NCBI RefSeq assembly: GCF_000243455.1
Contig: NZ_AGJL01000001.1
Coordinates: 1 to 64,000, forward strand
Source: Methanotorris formicicus Mc-S-70
GTDB lineage: Archaea; AGJL01; Methanococci; Methanococcales; Methanococcaceae
Direction: 5' to 3'
DNA length: 64,000 nucleotides
Each line of letters starts with the position of its first letter. The stretch's first letter is position 1. The translations under genes were made by a program, and so were the position numbers. Positions 9,808 to 21,802 of the stretch are shown piece by piece. Under the pieces are notes generated by a model, which searched no databases, was not told the origin of the DNA, and saw only the letters and a program-made list of their open reading frames with translations.

Positions 9808-10833
9808 TTATTTTGTTGTTATATTTTGGTATCTTTCTTTCCATTTGTTTAATATCTCATCTCTCTTTTTACCCCAGTATAGAAAGTCCATATCAATAAA
9901 ATCTAAATCTTTTGGATTTGGTACTCCTTCAATAGGTTCTATATCACTTCTTACTGGAACCCTCGGGCTTGCTTTCATTAGAACTTCCTGCCCTCTTTTT
10001 GATAAAACCCAATTAACAAATTTTTTTGCATTCTCTGGATGTTTGCAGTTCTTTACGATTGCTACTGGTGAAGGCCACCAAATTACCTTGTCCAAGTATA
10101 TTGCCTTAATAGGAAGATCTTTATTTTTCATTGGGGTTATATGTGGATCTGGACAAATACCAAAGGCATATTCTCCAGAAATAACCTTTTTACCTGGACC
10201 TGAACCTCTTTTTGTTAAGAATGGGATATTTTCATATAATTTGTCCAAATACTCCCAACCTTTTTCTTCACCTTTCATCTGCAAGATTCCGCAGATTGTG
10301 AAGTATGCAGTTCCGGAGATTGTTGGATTTGATGCAATTATCTCTCCGTTATACTCTGGTTTTATTAAGTCATCCCATGTTTTTGGCTCTGGGAGGCCTT
10401 TTTTCTTGATGAGTTCTTCATTTTCCAAGATACCAATTGTAACTAAGGAAACCCCTGTCCAGTAGTGATCTTTATCAACAAATCTCTTATCAATATATTT
10501 TACATTTGGGGATTGGTATGGCATCAATAGGCCATCTTCTTTAGCCTTTACAAAGGCATCAATACCCCCACCAAACCAGACATCACATGATGGGTTATTT
10601 CTTTCTGCTTTTAAACGAGATAAAACTTCTCCAGACGACATTGAGACATATTCCATCTTTATGCCAGTATCTTTTTCAAACTCCTTTGCTATTAAATCCA
10701 ATCCTCCATAGGCAGCATAAACTGTCAGTACTTTTTCTTCTTTTACCTCTGATTTTTGTTCATCCATGCACCCACAAACCAATATCCCTGAAATCAGTGT
10801 GAGTATAGATAGGATTACCAAATATTTTCTCAT
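9808..10833 (-). CDS. lipid-anchored substrate-binding protein of iron-type ABC importer
   Basis: The 341-residue protein starts with a lipoprotein signal ending LVCGC near residue 22, so it is probably tethered outside the membrane. The mature part fits family 1/AfuA-like binding proteins: VYAAYGGLDLIAKEFEKDTG at the start, DVWFGGGIDAF and VNWVLSKRGQEVLMKASPRVP later. A GGTGG site precedes the ATG at 10833. It is first in the three-gene importer operon. The ligand cannot be read from the sequence; iron(III) is the family's common ligand. Confidence 0.9.
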   Translation of the reverse strand: MRKYLVILSILTLISGILVCGCMDEQKSEVKEEKVLTVYAAYGGLDLIAKEFEKDTGIKMEYVSMSSGEVLSRLKAERNNPSCDVWFGGGIDAFVKAKEDGLLMPYQSPNVKYIDKRFVDKDHYWTGVSLVTIGILENEELIKKKGLPEPKTWDDLIKPEYNGEIIASNPTISGTAYFTICGILQMKGEEKGWEYLDKLYENIPFLTKRGSGPGKKVISGEYAFGICPDPHITPMKNKDLPIKAIYLDKVIWWPSPVAIVKNCKHPENAKKFVNWVLSKRGQEVLMKASPRVPVRSDIEPIEGVPNPKDLDFIDMDFLYWGKKRDEILNKWKERYQNITTK

Positions 10834-11144
10834 AAACCCACCTTTTATTCTAATAAATACGGGTTTTAAATAATAGTAAATAATATTTATGCATTACTAT
10901 TTAGAATTTCTAATAACTAAAATCTATGTATTTAAATATATGGATTCAGTAAAATAAAATTTATATTGGTAGAGCCCATAGTTGTTTGCGTTATAAAATG
11001 AATGCAATAATAATGAAATATAAGGGTGATTTATTCCTTATTTAGAATTTTAACTTTAATTTATCGTTAATTTTATTATGTTTTGAGTATGAACATAAGT
11101 TTAGAAACGACTAATAAGTATAAAGAATTGAAGGTGCATTATCT
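10834..11144. other. divergent promoter region between ABC importer and U32 genes
   Basis: This 311-bp AT-rich gap serves genes leaving in both directions. TATA-like stretches are present, for example TTTAAATATAT near 10931 and TTTATATTGG near 10959 for rightward transcription, and a TTTAAAA stretch near 10866 for the leftward operon. It also carries one copy of the dispersed motif ATAGTTGTTTGCGTTATA at 10978-10996. No small gene or structured RNA was seen. Confidence 0.5.
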
Positions 11145-12128
11145 ATGTTTTCAATCCCACACCCTGGAAATTTTGAAAGTTTAAGAGTTTTAATTGGAGA
11201 GATAAAAAAACATAAAAATAAAAAAGAAAAGTTTGAGGTTTATATGGGGTATGCTGATTTTATAGGCACTGGAAGAGCAACACTCTACAAACCACTGATT
11301 GAAGATATTAAAGAGCAAATAACTTATGCCCATAAAAATAAGGTAAAATTTGAGATTGCAATAAATGCCTCATGCTTGGGGGGAATGCATCTAACTCCAA
11401 AAGGAATAAATCTCATAAGATGGACATTTGATAAGTTCTCTGAGATTGGGGTTGATTCTGTAACATTAGCAGATCCTTATTTAATCGATTTGGCACATGA
11501 CTGTGGATTAAAGGTTACTGTTTCATGCATAGCAATGGTTGATAGTCCTCAAAAAGCCCAATTTTATGATGAAAAAGAGGTTTATGCAATATGCTTAGAC
11601 AGTTCAATAAATAGACACTTCGATATTTTAGAAAATATAAGGGAAACTGTATCTTGCAAATTAAAAATACTTGTAAATGAAGCATGTTTATACAAATGTC
11701 CAATGAGAATTCAGCATTTTAACTTATTTTCACATGCAAACTCATCCAACATCCCAGTTTTGGATGACTATTATTACAACAGATGTATCGCAATGAGGGT
11801 TAGAAACAAAGAATTAATAATAAAAAGTCCATTCATTAGACCAGAGGATTTAAAATATTACAAAAAATTAGTTGATATCTTCAAAATTTCTGGGAGAAGT
11901 CATCCGATAGGTTGGATAAAGAGGGTTTTAAATGCCTATTTAAATGAAAGTTGGGATGGGAACTTAATGGAAATCCTTGATTGTCCGAGAGAGTTGGAGA
12001 GCCACTATTATATTAATAACAAGGAGTTGGATGGTGTTATTGAACAATGGAAGAAATGCGATAAATTCTGTAATAGATGCAATTTTTGTAAGGAACTATC
12101 TGAAAAGGTTATTAGGGTGAGGCAATGA
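11145..12128 (+). CDS. peptidase U32-family protein (UbiU/UbiV-like)
   Basis: The 327-residue product matches the U32 fold: GYADFIGTGRA near the start, EIAINASCLGGMHL, the conserved NEACLYKCPMR near residue 183, and cysteines CDKFCNRCNFC near the C-terminus. In UbiU/UbiV and relatives such cysteines hold a 4Fe-4S cluster and the proteins modify tRNA, rRNA or quinones rather than cleave peptides; that link is inference here. The ATG follows GGTG. The stop overlaps the start of the next gene by 4 bp (ATGA). Confidence 0.85.
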   Translation: MFSIPHPGNFESLRVLIGEIKKHKNKKEKFEVYMGYADFIGTGRATLYKPLIEDIKEQITYAHKNKVKFEIAINASCLGGMHLTPKGINLIRWTFDKFSEIGVDSVTLADPYLIDLAHDCGLKVTVSCIAMVDSPQKAQFYDEKEVYAICLDSSINRHFDILENIRETVSCKLKILVNEACLYKCPMRIQHFNLFSHANSSNIPVLDDYYYNRCIAMRVRNKELIIKSPFIRPEDLKYYKKLVDIFKISGRSHPIGWIKRVLNAYLNESWDGNLMEILDCPRELESHYYINNKELDGVIEQWKKCDKFCNRCNFCKELSEKVIRVRQ

Positions 12129-12490
12129 AAGAAACAATAAAAAAAGATAGGGCAGAATTTGAGAAATTTCTATCAGATTTGATAAAAAAACCAATTTTTG
12201 TTCCTGAGATGGATGTTTTTGCATCAAAATGTGGCTGCTTTGGAATAATGATAATGGTTAGGGGAGTTTTGGTTGATGAGGTTGAGATATTAAAAAAGAA
12301 GATTATCGAAAAATTAAAAGAAATATCAAAAAACTATAATATAAATCCTAATTGGATATTCGTTAGAGTTATTCCGTCAAGTGATGATGTGGTTTCCTTT
12401 GGAGTTAGGGAGTTATGCAATATGTGTAAGGAAGAATACATTTCCAAAACACCAAGACCAGATTTGATAACACTATATTCAAAAAATTAA
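12125..12490 (+). CDS. conserved hypothetical protein, partner of U32 protein
   Basis: The 121-residue soluble protein starts within the stop of the U32 gene, so the two are translationally coupled. It has cysteines at SKCGCFG (about residue 36) and ELCNMCKEEY (about residue 100), suggesting a metal or iron-sulfur site shared with or donated to its U32 neighbour (inference). I do not recognise a family. The region between looks alpha/beta with a helix rich in lysine and isoleucine. Confidence 0.8.
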   Translation: MKETIKKDRAEFEKFLSDLIKKPIFVPEMDVFASKCGCFGIMIMVRGVLVDEVEILKKKIIEKLKEISKNYNINPNWIFVRVIPSSDDVVSFGVRELCNMCKEEYISKTPRPDLITLYSKN

Positions 12491-12576
12491 ACTCGGTTTT
12501 AAATTACCTATTTTAAATACGTAAGAAACAATAATATTGGTTAACATATTATTAATGAAAACCCATAAAAACAAAA

Positions 12577-12879
12577 TTAAATATCAAGACTCTCCTTCCT
12601 TATGATAGAACATATTTTACAGAATCTATCATTTAAATTCCCTTTTGAAACCTTGCCGTTTTCGATATCATCAACTATTTCTTTTACAAGTTCTTTCAAT
12701 CTTTTTGATGTTGTTGCTCCCCTTTTTTCACTGGTATATTGTGAAACTGCTGCTATTGTGACACCAAGAAATTCTGCTACTTCTTTTTTTGCATATCCTC
12801 TATTTACAAGTTCTCTTGCAATTTCTCCCCTAATCATGGGGATTACTCTCGACGCCATAACTTCACATCTGGTTTTCAT
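12577..12879 (-). CDS. small HTH DNA-binding protein
   Basis: The 100-residue protein has a helix-turn-helix of the sigma-like/Xre type at about residues 20-50 (NRGYAKKEVAEFLGVTIAAV followed by SQY). The C-terminal end has two cysteines in CKIC, possibly a metal or redox sensor. Such small regulators are common in methanogens. It is 37 bp downstream of mrp on the same strand and could report on iron-sulfur or metal status (inference). The ATG follows GGTGAT. Confidence 0.8.
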   Translation of the reverse strand: MKTRCEVMASRVIPMIRGEIARELVNRGYAKKEVAEFLGVTIAAVSQYTSEKRGATTSKRLKELVKEIVDDIENGKVSKGNLNDRFCKICSIIRKESLDI

Positions 12880-12916
12880 TATGAATCACCATAAAAAACT
12901 ATAAAAGTAGTTTGTA

Positions 12917-13792
12917 TTAGGATTCTGATTTGCCTTCAACCTTTTCAATAATTTTATTAACGATTTTCTTAAATTCTTCACTTGCCTTGCAATCCAACAT
13001 AACCATTGGGATTCCTTTGTCAGATGCTTCTCTTGCTTTAATGTCTAATGGAACTCTCCCCAAAAATTCAACATCAAACTCTTTTGCTGCATTCTCTCCC
13101 CCACCTCTTCCAAACACATCAACAATCTTATTACAATGTGGGCAAACAAATCCACTCATATTCTCAATTACTCCTAAAATTGGGACGTTCAACATTTTTG
13201 TCATTGCAATGGATTTTTTAACATCCAAAACTGCAACATCTTCTGGAGTTGTTACAACTATCGCCCCATCAATGTCCGGAATAGATTGCATTATTGTTAA
13301 CTGCTCATCCCCTGTTCCTGGTGGAGTGTCAATTAATAGGTAGTCCAATTCTCCCCAAACAACATCGCTCAAAAACTGCCTAATTGCCCCACTAACCCTT
13401 GGACCCCTCCAAATGACTGGAGTGTTGCCATTTGGTAAAAAGTATTCTATGGATATTGTCTTAATGCCTTGCGGTGTGGTTATTGGAAATATCCCTGCAG
13501 GACTTGCCATTGGTTGTAATCCTTCAACCCCAAACATCTTTGGAACATTTGGACCATGAATATCTGCATCTAAGACACCAACCTTCTTACCCACCATATT
13601 CAAGGCAGATGCTAAGTTTACAGTTACTGTTGATTTTCCTACCCCACCCTTACCACTCAAAATAACAATTTTATGCTTTATTTTTTTCATGTTCTCTCTT
13701 ATTTTTGCATTTTGCTGTTCCATGATTTTTTTAGTGTCTGGACATGTATTCTTTAATGAGCATGTATCGCATTTTCCATCACATTCAGTCAT
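12917..13792 (-). CDS. Mrp/NBP35 (ApbC) iron-sulfur carrier ATPase
   Basis: The 291-residue P-loop ATPase delivers Fe-S clusters to apo-proteins. Seen: N-terminal cysteines CDGKCDTCSLKNTC (the NBP35-like cluster site), deviant Walker A GKGGVGKST near residue 48 with the signature lysine, LIDTPPGTGDE, and the subunit-bridging CPHC near residue 218. Start ATG follows GGTGG. Two small metal-protein-like genes lie upstream on the same strand, separated from it by IS-A, so the insertion probably split an operon (inference). Confidence 0.95.
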   Translation of the reverse strand: MTECDGKCDTCSLKNTCPDTKKIMEQQNAKIRENMKKIKHKIVILSGKGGVGKSTVTVNLASALNMVGKKVGVLDADIHGPNVPKMFGVEGLQPMASPAGIFPITTPQGIKTISIEYFLPNGNTPVIWRGPRVSGAIRQFLSDVVWGELDYLLIDTPPGTGDEQLTIMQSIPDIDGAIVVTTPEDVAVLDVKKSIAMTKMLNVPILGVIENMSGFVCPHCNKIVDVFGRGGGENAAKEFDVEFLGRVPLDIKAREASDKGIPMVMLDCKASEEFKKIVNKIIEKVEGKSES

Positions 13793-13827
13793 GTAACCAC
13801 CTTATATGTTGTTCTATATAGTAATAA

Positions 13828-14943
13828 CTAAACCACAATATAAAACAGTATCTCCGAATATGCATTAGGTATGCACAACTGAGTATTATCTATTGGTTTA
13901 TTTGTATATATGTGCATTCGAATTAATTCATTAATTTTGATAACGAATTCTTTTAAATTCATGGTTTTATAATTCGTATTTTTGTTTTTCCATTGCATTG
14001 CAACCCATAGATTGTGAATAATCGCTCTAAGTATAAACAAGAATAATCTTACTTCTAAAATCTTTGATTTCGTTTTTATAGCTATGTTTTTAAGCATTCT
14101 GAATCTTGTTTCGATATTCCATCGTTTTTTATACGTTTTTAGATATATTTTTGGTCTTTTGAAATCAATGTTGGTTAAGAAAGTATAATAAACTGTTTTC
14201 TTCTCCCCATTTATTATTACCTTCTCTTCTACGATAACTAATTTCGATATAGTTTTATCATTTATAAATTTTTATACTCTTTTTCGAGATAATATTTTAT
14301 ATCATTCTTTGGAACGAAACAGATATAATTACAACCATATCTTTCAAAAATTTTGATTATTTCGAAATTTTTAAACTCCCTATCGGTCAGAACTGTAAGT
14401 TTCTTTGGATTTATTTTTAACTCGTTAATGACGAATTCTAAGATTTCCTCAATATATTTTGGGAGGAAATTGTTATGAACTTCGATAATATCGCAATAAA
14501 CCACCAAACTAAATGCCTTCGTATGTAAAACCGCAGTTATGTATTTGTATGAGCCAGAACTCCCCCTTTCTTTTCTGTAATTGTGAATTATATCGGAGGA
14601 TTTTAAGTTTCTTCCATAGTATGCTTCAAAGTGCGTATCCATCGACAGGTAAAATTTGCCTTTTATCTTTTTTAAAATCGTCGATTATTGACTTAACGAA
14701 ATATTTATATGCCTCTTTTATCATAGATATATCTGCGTTCTTTATGTATCGATAGTAAGAATCCACTGAAGGATACCCTAACGTGCTAATCGTTTCTAAG
14801 TATGTGTTGCTTTCTATAGCTTTGATGAATCCTTTAGAATAACCTTCAACCCGATAAATCCTCGGCGTAATTTGTAAAGCCTTACCAACAAAACTGTTAA
14901 ATTCGTTAAAGGATTTTATTATTGTGTGTTTTATCCCCTTCAT
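13828..14943 (-). pseudogene. IS-A transposase, frameshifted
   Basis: Reading from the ATG at 14943, the frame is lost near 14645: the expected continuation FYLSMDTHFEAYYGRN lies in another frame. It is lost again near 14265, where one A seems missing from an A-run. The third part contains YKKRWNIETRFRMLK, an exact Y(2)R(3)E(6)K signature of IS4-superfamily DDE transposases; VLTDREF and MDTHFEAYYG supply candidate acidic residues. The last reading frame runs through the terminal repeat to 13828. The family within the superfamily (perhaps ISH3-like) is uncertain. Confidence 0.85.
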
Positions 14944-15033
14944 GATTTCACCTCCATATTTTTTTGATATTAACTATTCGATATTACCAAATATTAAGTT
15001 TTCTATTAGTTAGTATGATGTTCGGAGATACTG
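13846..15033 (-). mobile_element. IS-A, degenerate IS4-superfamily insertion sequence
   Basis: The ends are perfect 13-bp inverted repeats: CAGTATCTCCGAA at 13846-13858 and TTCGGAGATACTG at 15021-15033. The flanks carry a direct repeat ATAAAA (13840-13845 and 15034-15039), the likely target duplication, 5 or 6 bp depending on the exact border. The element is about 1188 bp. Its transposase has several frameshifts, so it is probably immobile. It sits between mrp and the zinc-ribbon gene. Confidence 0.88.
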
Positions 15034-15093
15034 ATAAAATTATCATAAAAAATAAATTTGAATATATAAATTAATAATTATAAAAAATAAGGG

Positions 15094-15291
15094 TTAAAGT
15101 TTAAGTCTTTCAAGAAACCTAAGTCCACACCTCCTTCCTCTACCTCTTCCTAATCCCCTTCCACCTGTGTCTATTCTATGGATAAAAATCCCGTCTGCAT
15201 TACAATATGGACAAACATCTGGCTTTGGAACTCCATAGGGGACTTCTATAACTTGTTTGCACTTTGAACATAAAAATCTCTTCATCTCCAT
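15094..15291 (-). CDS. small zinc-ribbon protein
   Basis: The 65-residue protein has CSKC near residue 8 and CPYC near residue 27, a complete four-cysteine zinc ribbon, followed by a glycine/arginine-rich tail (GGRGLGRGRGRR). This looks like the small proteins found beside Mrp ATPases and NifX/NifB-like metal-cofactor proteins. It ends 60 bp before IS-A and starts 10 bp after the DUF5320-like gene on the same strand. Role unknown; metal handling with Mrp is inferred from context. Confidence 0.75.
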   Translation of the reverse strand: MEMKRFLCSKCKQVIEVPYGVPKPDVCPYCNADGIFIHRIDTGGRGLGRGRGRRCGLRFLERLKL

Positions 15292-15301
15292 TGTATCCCA
15301 A

Positions 15302-15607
15302 TTATTTTTTTTCTACTTCACTTAATCTCTTTTTTATCTCTGCAATTTCATCCTCAAGGATTGCTCTTTCCTCTTCTAACTCCCTTAACCTATCTGATAA
15401 ATACTCCCTATCTGTTGGAGTTGCAAATGGCATCCTATACAAGTCCCATGCGTGGAGTATTCTTCCACTGCTTACATCTTCATAAAATGCATGAGGTCCC
15501 ATCCCACATCTGCATGGGCCTATGTATCTGTATCTTCCTCCAGCAATACTTGGAGCGTAGTATCTCCAAAATCCTCTTCCTCTTCCAAACCATCCTCTTC
15601 CAAACAT
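15302..15607 (-). CDS. DUF5320-like protein, Gly/Arg-rich head and coiled-coil tail
   Basis: The product of about 101 residues starts with a glycine-, arginine- and aromatic-rich segment (FGRGWFGRGRGFWRYY), has CRCG in the middle, and ends in a heptad-like coiled coil (about residues 72-100, rich in Glu and Leu). This architecture fits DUF5320 proteins found with Mrp-type ATPases. The ATG at 15607 is preferred: AGGTGATG lies 4 bp before it, and the upstream GTG/ATG overlap that site. Probably first gene of the former operon DUF5320, zinc ribbon, mrp. Confidence 0.75.
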   Translation of the reverse strand: MFGRGWFGRGRGFWRYYAPSIAGGRYRYIGPCRCGMGPHAFYEDVSSGRILHAWDLYRMPFATPTDREYLSDRLRELEEERAILEDEIAEIKKRLSEVEKK

Positions 15608-15771
15608 ACACATCACCTCTTTTTTCTAATAATATCACATATGTGTAATATTATATAAAATTTTCTGTTATGTTCATATATGTGTCAATAATTAACACAA
15701 TAAATTAACATTGCAAAAGCATAAATTTGAGAAAATATATACAAATATTAATAAAATCGTAGGGGGAAATC

Positions 15772-16632
15772 ATGATAAGAAATCCTGTAGTTGCAGGGGT
15801 TTTTTATCCTGCAGATTCTAATGAATTAATAGAATTAATAGAATACTGCTATCTACACAAACTCGGTCCTAAAGAAATACCTTCAGAAGGAGGGATTTTT
15901 AAAAAACCAGTGGGTTTGATTTGTCCACATGCAGGATACATCTACTCTGGCCCCATAGCGGCACATTCATACAATGCATTATCTAAGAGAGCAGATATTG
16001 AAGATGAGATTACTGCTGTAATAATTGGGCCTAATCATACGGGATTAGGTACTGGAGTGGCGACAATGAAGGGAATTTGGAAAACACCCCTTGGAAATTT
16101 GGAAATTGATAACGAATTTGTAGATAGATTATGGAAGGAATGCGACATAATGGATTTAGATGAAACCTCTCATTTACATGAACATTCAATAGAGGTTCAA
16201 CTTCCATTTTTACAGCATTTGAGTATCCTCAATATTGCAAAATTTAAGTTTGTGCCAATATCCATGTTATTCCAAGATTACGAAACATCTGTTGATGTTG
16301 GATATTTCATTGCAAAGATTGCAAAGGAATTGAATAGAAGGGTTGTGGTAATAGCATCAACCGACTTTACACACTACGAACCTCAAGAGGTTGCAGCAAA
16401 AAAGGATGCCATAGCAATAAAGAATATATTGAATATGGATGAAGAGGAACTCTATAGCGACGTGGTTAATTACAACATCAGCATGTGTGGCTGCGGTCCA
16501 GTTATGGCAATGATTAAGGCAATGAAACTCCTTGGTGGAAAAGAGGCAAAATTACTTTCATATGCAACCTCTGGGGATATAACAAAAGATTACTCATCCG
16601 TTGTTGGTTATGCATCAATAATAATTGAATAA
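15772..16632 (+). CDS. MEMO1 family protein (AmmeMemoRadiSam system protein B)
   Basis: The 286-residue product has the whole family pattern: [13 protein letters not shown] at the start, [19 protein letters not shown] near residue 55, IGPNHTGLG near residue 88, [22 protein letters not shown] near residue 200 and [12 protein letters not shown]. The histidines and cysteine form the metal/active site of the fold shared with non-heme dioxygenases. The reaction is unknown; the family is tied to an AMMECR1-like and a radical SAM protein, which are not neighbours here. The ATG follows AGGGGG. Confidence 0.93.
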   Translation: MIRNPVVAGVFYPADSNELIELIEYCYLHKLGPKEIPSEGGIFKKPVGLICPHAGYIYSGPIAAHSYNALSKRADIEDEITAVIIGPNHTGLGTGVATMKGIWKTPLGNLEIDNEFVDRLWKECDIMDLDETSHLHEHSIEVQLPFLQHLSILNIAKFKFVPISMLFQDYETSVDVGYFIAKIAKELNRRVVVIASTDFTHYEPQEVAAKKDAIAIKNILNMDEEELYSDVVNYNISMCGCGPVMAMIKAMKLLGGKEAKLLSYATSGDITKDYSSVVGYASIIIE

Positions 16633-16633
16633 A

Positions 16634-17086
16634 TCAATCTTCCAAAACCCTAACCTCAAATTCACAGCAATCGTCCCCAGATGCGTAACATTTAACCTCC
16701 ACTACATGGACATCTTTATTGAGGATGTTTTTTAAAACCCCCGCTAAAAGTCCTGCTTCAAAGCAGCATATCTTTTTTCCAATGTTTGGTAGTCCAGCAC
16801 AATTTGCACATTCATAAATCCTCAACTTTAGGGGTTCTTCATCAATAACTTCCAAGATACCAATTTTCAATTCTTTAAAAAATTCCACAAGTTCTTCAAA
16901 CGACTCCACGTACAACTTCTCTCCAAAGTATTTTCCAGCAGAGTAGAGTTTTGAATTTCCAGTTATTCCTAAAAAATTCAGTATTGAGCACCTCAACGCT
17001 CTATATGCCAACACGTCAACGTCTCTACCCAAAGTAGGCCTATAAACTTCAATTAAATCTTCAAATTCGAGTTTTTTGTTTGTCAT
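16634..17086 (-). CDS. V4R-domain protein
   Basis: The 150-residue protein shows the 4-vinyl-reductase (V4R) domain: SAGKYFGEKL, ECANCAGLPNIGKKICCFEAGLLAGVL, and the closing ASGDDCCEFEV. Four or more conserved cysteines suggest a metal or iron-sulfur site. V4R domains bind small ligands in regulators and in bacteriochlorophyll reductase; the role here is unknown. The start MTNKKLEF at 17086 follows GGTGA; the longer reading frame to 17164 is an AT-rich extension. It converges on the MEMO gene, one base separating the stops. Confidence 0.85.
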   Translation of the reverse strand: MTNKKLEFEDLIEVYRPTLGRDVDVLAYRALRCSILNFLGITGNSKLYSAGKYFGEKLYVESFEELVEFFKELKIGILEVIDEEPLKLRIYECANCAGLPNIGKKICCFEAGLLAGVLKNILNKDVHVVEVKCYASGDDCCEFEVRVLED

Positions 17087-17290
17087 AATTTCACCTAATA
17101 TAATTATAAATGTTATTTTTAAAAGAACAAAATATACTTTTAATTTTATTGAAGATATGACCAAGAACGAAGGTTTGGATGTTTATAACATAAACAACAT
17201 AACTTAATTATTTTAAAATAAATACATCAAATTATTATTTTACTATCTTAATTACTTATTACTTTTTGATAAAAGGTAAAGGTGAGAGGA

Positions 17291-20261
<2,971 letters not shown>

Positions 20262-20313
20262 AACCCTACCTCCCAAATGTTTTATAAAAGTTTTATTTTC
20301 AACAAAATACAAA

Positions 20314-21786
20314 TTATCCAAATGGTCTTGGTAAATTCTCATCCTCACATTCAACAACCATTAAATAAGGTTTTTTCTTTTTTAAATAAGATTTTACGTT
20401 TTCTCCAATTTCATCAATATCCTCAATATATGCATTATCTATCCCATAGGCGTCTGCTATTTTATTGAAATTTGGATTCCTTATTTCTCCAAATACATTG
20501 AGTTTGTTGTTTTTCATAATAACCATTAAAATCTTTAAGTTATTCTCTGCTATAACACCCAATTCTTGGATATTCATTTGAAATCCGCCATCTCCACTAA
20601 TTAATACAACTTCTCTACCTATACCATAATCCAAACATCCAAATTTAACCCCTATGGATACAGGTAACCCAAATCCCATAGTTCCCATAGAATTGGAGGA
20701 GATGATAGTTTTTGGTAGGGAACATTTTTTTAACATACATGTAAAAACCGTATGATTTCCAGCGTCAGTTGTTATTATGGTGTTATTTGGTAGGGAATCT
20801 ATTATCTCTTTAATTTTTGATGAGTAATCACCCAAATTATATGAAGATTCTTTTAAATTTTCAATCCAAGGTTTATCGTCTATTCCCAAATTGAGGAGAG
20901 TATCTTTTAATTCTTTAATGTTATTTGGATTTGGATTTATAGAAATAATTTTATTTAAAACTTTATCTCTAATCCCCTCAACAATTGTGTTGTAAGATAG
21001 GGAAGAACCAATTGAGTATACAACATCCGCATCCAATAAGGCTTTATTTGCTGTTTCACTTCCTCTCCTACCAACCAAACCTAAGCATAGATCATCATTT
21101 TCATCAATAACTCCTCTTGCTGGAAAGGTTGTTACAATTGGAATGTTTAATTCTTCTAAAATTTTTCCTATCTTTGTTATTTCTTTGTAACTTAACTTTC
21201 CATATATTCCCTGACCTATTAACAATAGTGGTCTTTTAACGTTCTCTACTTTTAAGTTGCATTTAGAATAATTTTGGTTATTTTCTGTTTTTGTTTTTTC
21301 ATTTACTATAATATCAAGAACATCCCTTGGGATATTTATGTGAATAGGTTTTCTACTATTTAAGGTTTCGTTAAATGCCTTCTCAAAGTAGCCTACATCA
21401 GGGGTTTCAACAAAGTATCCCTTAAAAAAATTCAAAAATTCCATTGGTATTTCTTGGAAGTAATTTTCTCCAATATATTTTTTTTGGCATCTTCCAGTTA
21501 TGCACAAAACTGAAGAACTGTCTTTGTATGCCGTTGCAATACCAGTAGTTAAGTTTGTTGCCCCAGGACCAGCAGTTGCCAAGCAAACGCCAACATAATT
21601 AGTTATTCGCGCATATCCATCCGCTGCATGTGCTGCCCCTTGCTCATGTCTAACCATTATATTTTTTACATCTTCATTTTCATCTAACGCTTTATATAGT
21701 GGATAAATTTGCTCTCCTGGATAAGAGAAGATGGTTTTTATATTCTTCTCCTTAAAAAAATCCAATATTGCATCCATAAATTTCAT
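20314..21786 (-). CDS. acetolactate synthase large subunit-like TPP enzyme
   Basis: The 490-residue protein has the family's catalytic glutamate segment RHEQGAAHAADGYAR near residue 37, GPGATNLTTGIATA, and the TPP/Mg motif GDGGFQMNIQELG ... NNK near residue 430. It is shorter than typical IlvB (about 560-590) and has no adjacent regulatory subunit, so it may be a paralogue acting on other 2-oxo acids. Start MKFMDAI at 21786 follows GTGAT; the frame to 21828 overlaps fae-hps. It is 16 bp downstream of fae-hps. Confidence 0.85.
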   Translation of the reverse strand: MKFMDAILDFFKEKNIKTIFSYPGEQIYPLYKALDENEDVKNIMVRHEQGAAHAADGYARITNYVGVCLATAGPGATNLTTGIATAYKDSSSVLCITGRCQKKYIGENYFQEIPMEFLNFFKGYFVETPDVGYFEKAFNETLNSRKPIHINIPRDVLDIIVNEKTKTENNQNYSKCNLKVENVKRPLLLIGQGIYGKLSYKEITKIGKILEELNIPIVTTFPARGVIDENDDLCLGLVGRRGSETANKALLDADVVYSIGSSLSYNTIVEGIRDKVLNKIISINPNPNNIKELKDTLLNLGIDDKPWIENLKESSYNLGDYSSKIKEIIDSLPNNTIITTDAGNHTVFTCMLKKCSLPKTIISSNSMGTMGFGLPVSIGVKFGCLDYGIGREVVLISGDGGFQMNIQELGVIAENNLKILMVIMKNNKLNVFGEIRNPNFNKIADAYGIDNAYIEDIDEIGENVKSYLKKKKPYLMVVECEDENLPRPFG

Positions 21787-21802
21787 GTTATCACTTAGGG
21801 TT

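Noticed and set aside
13474-13665. Frame antisense to mrp
   Set aside because: Shadow of a well-conserved gene with no ribosome-binding site or family match.
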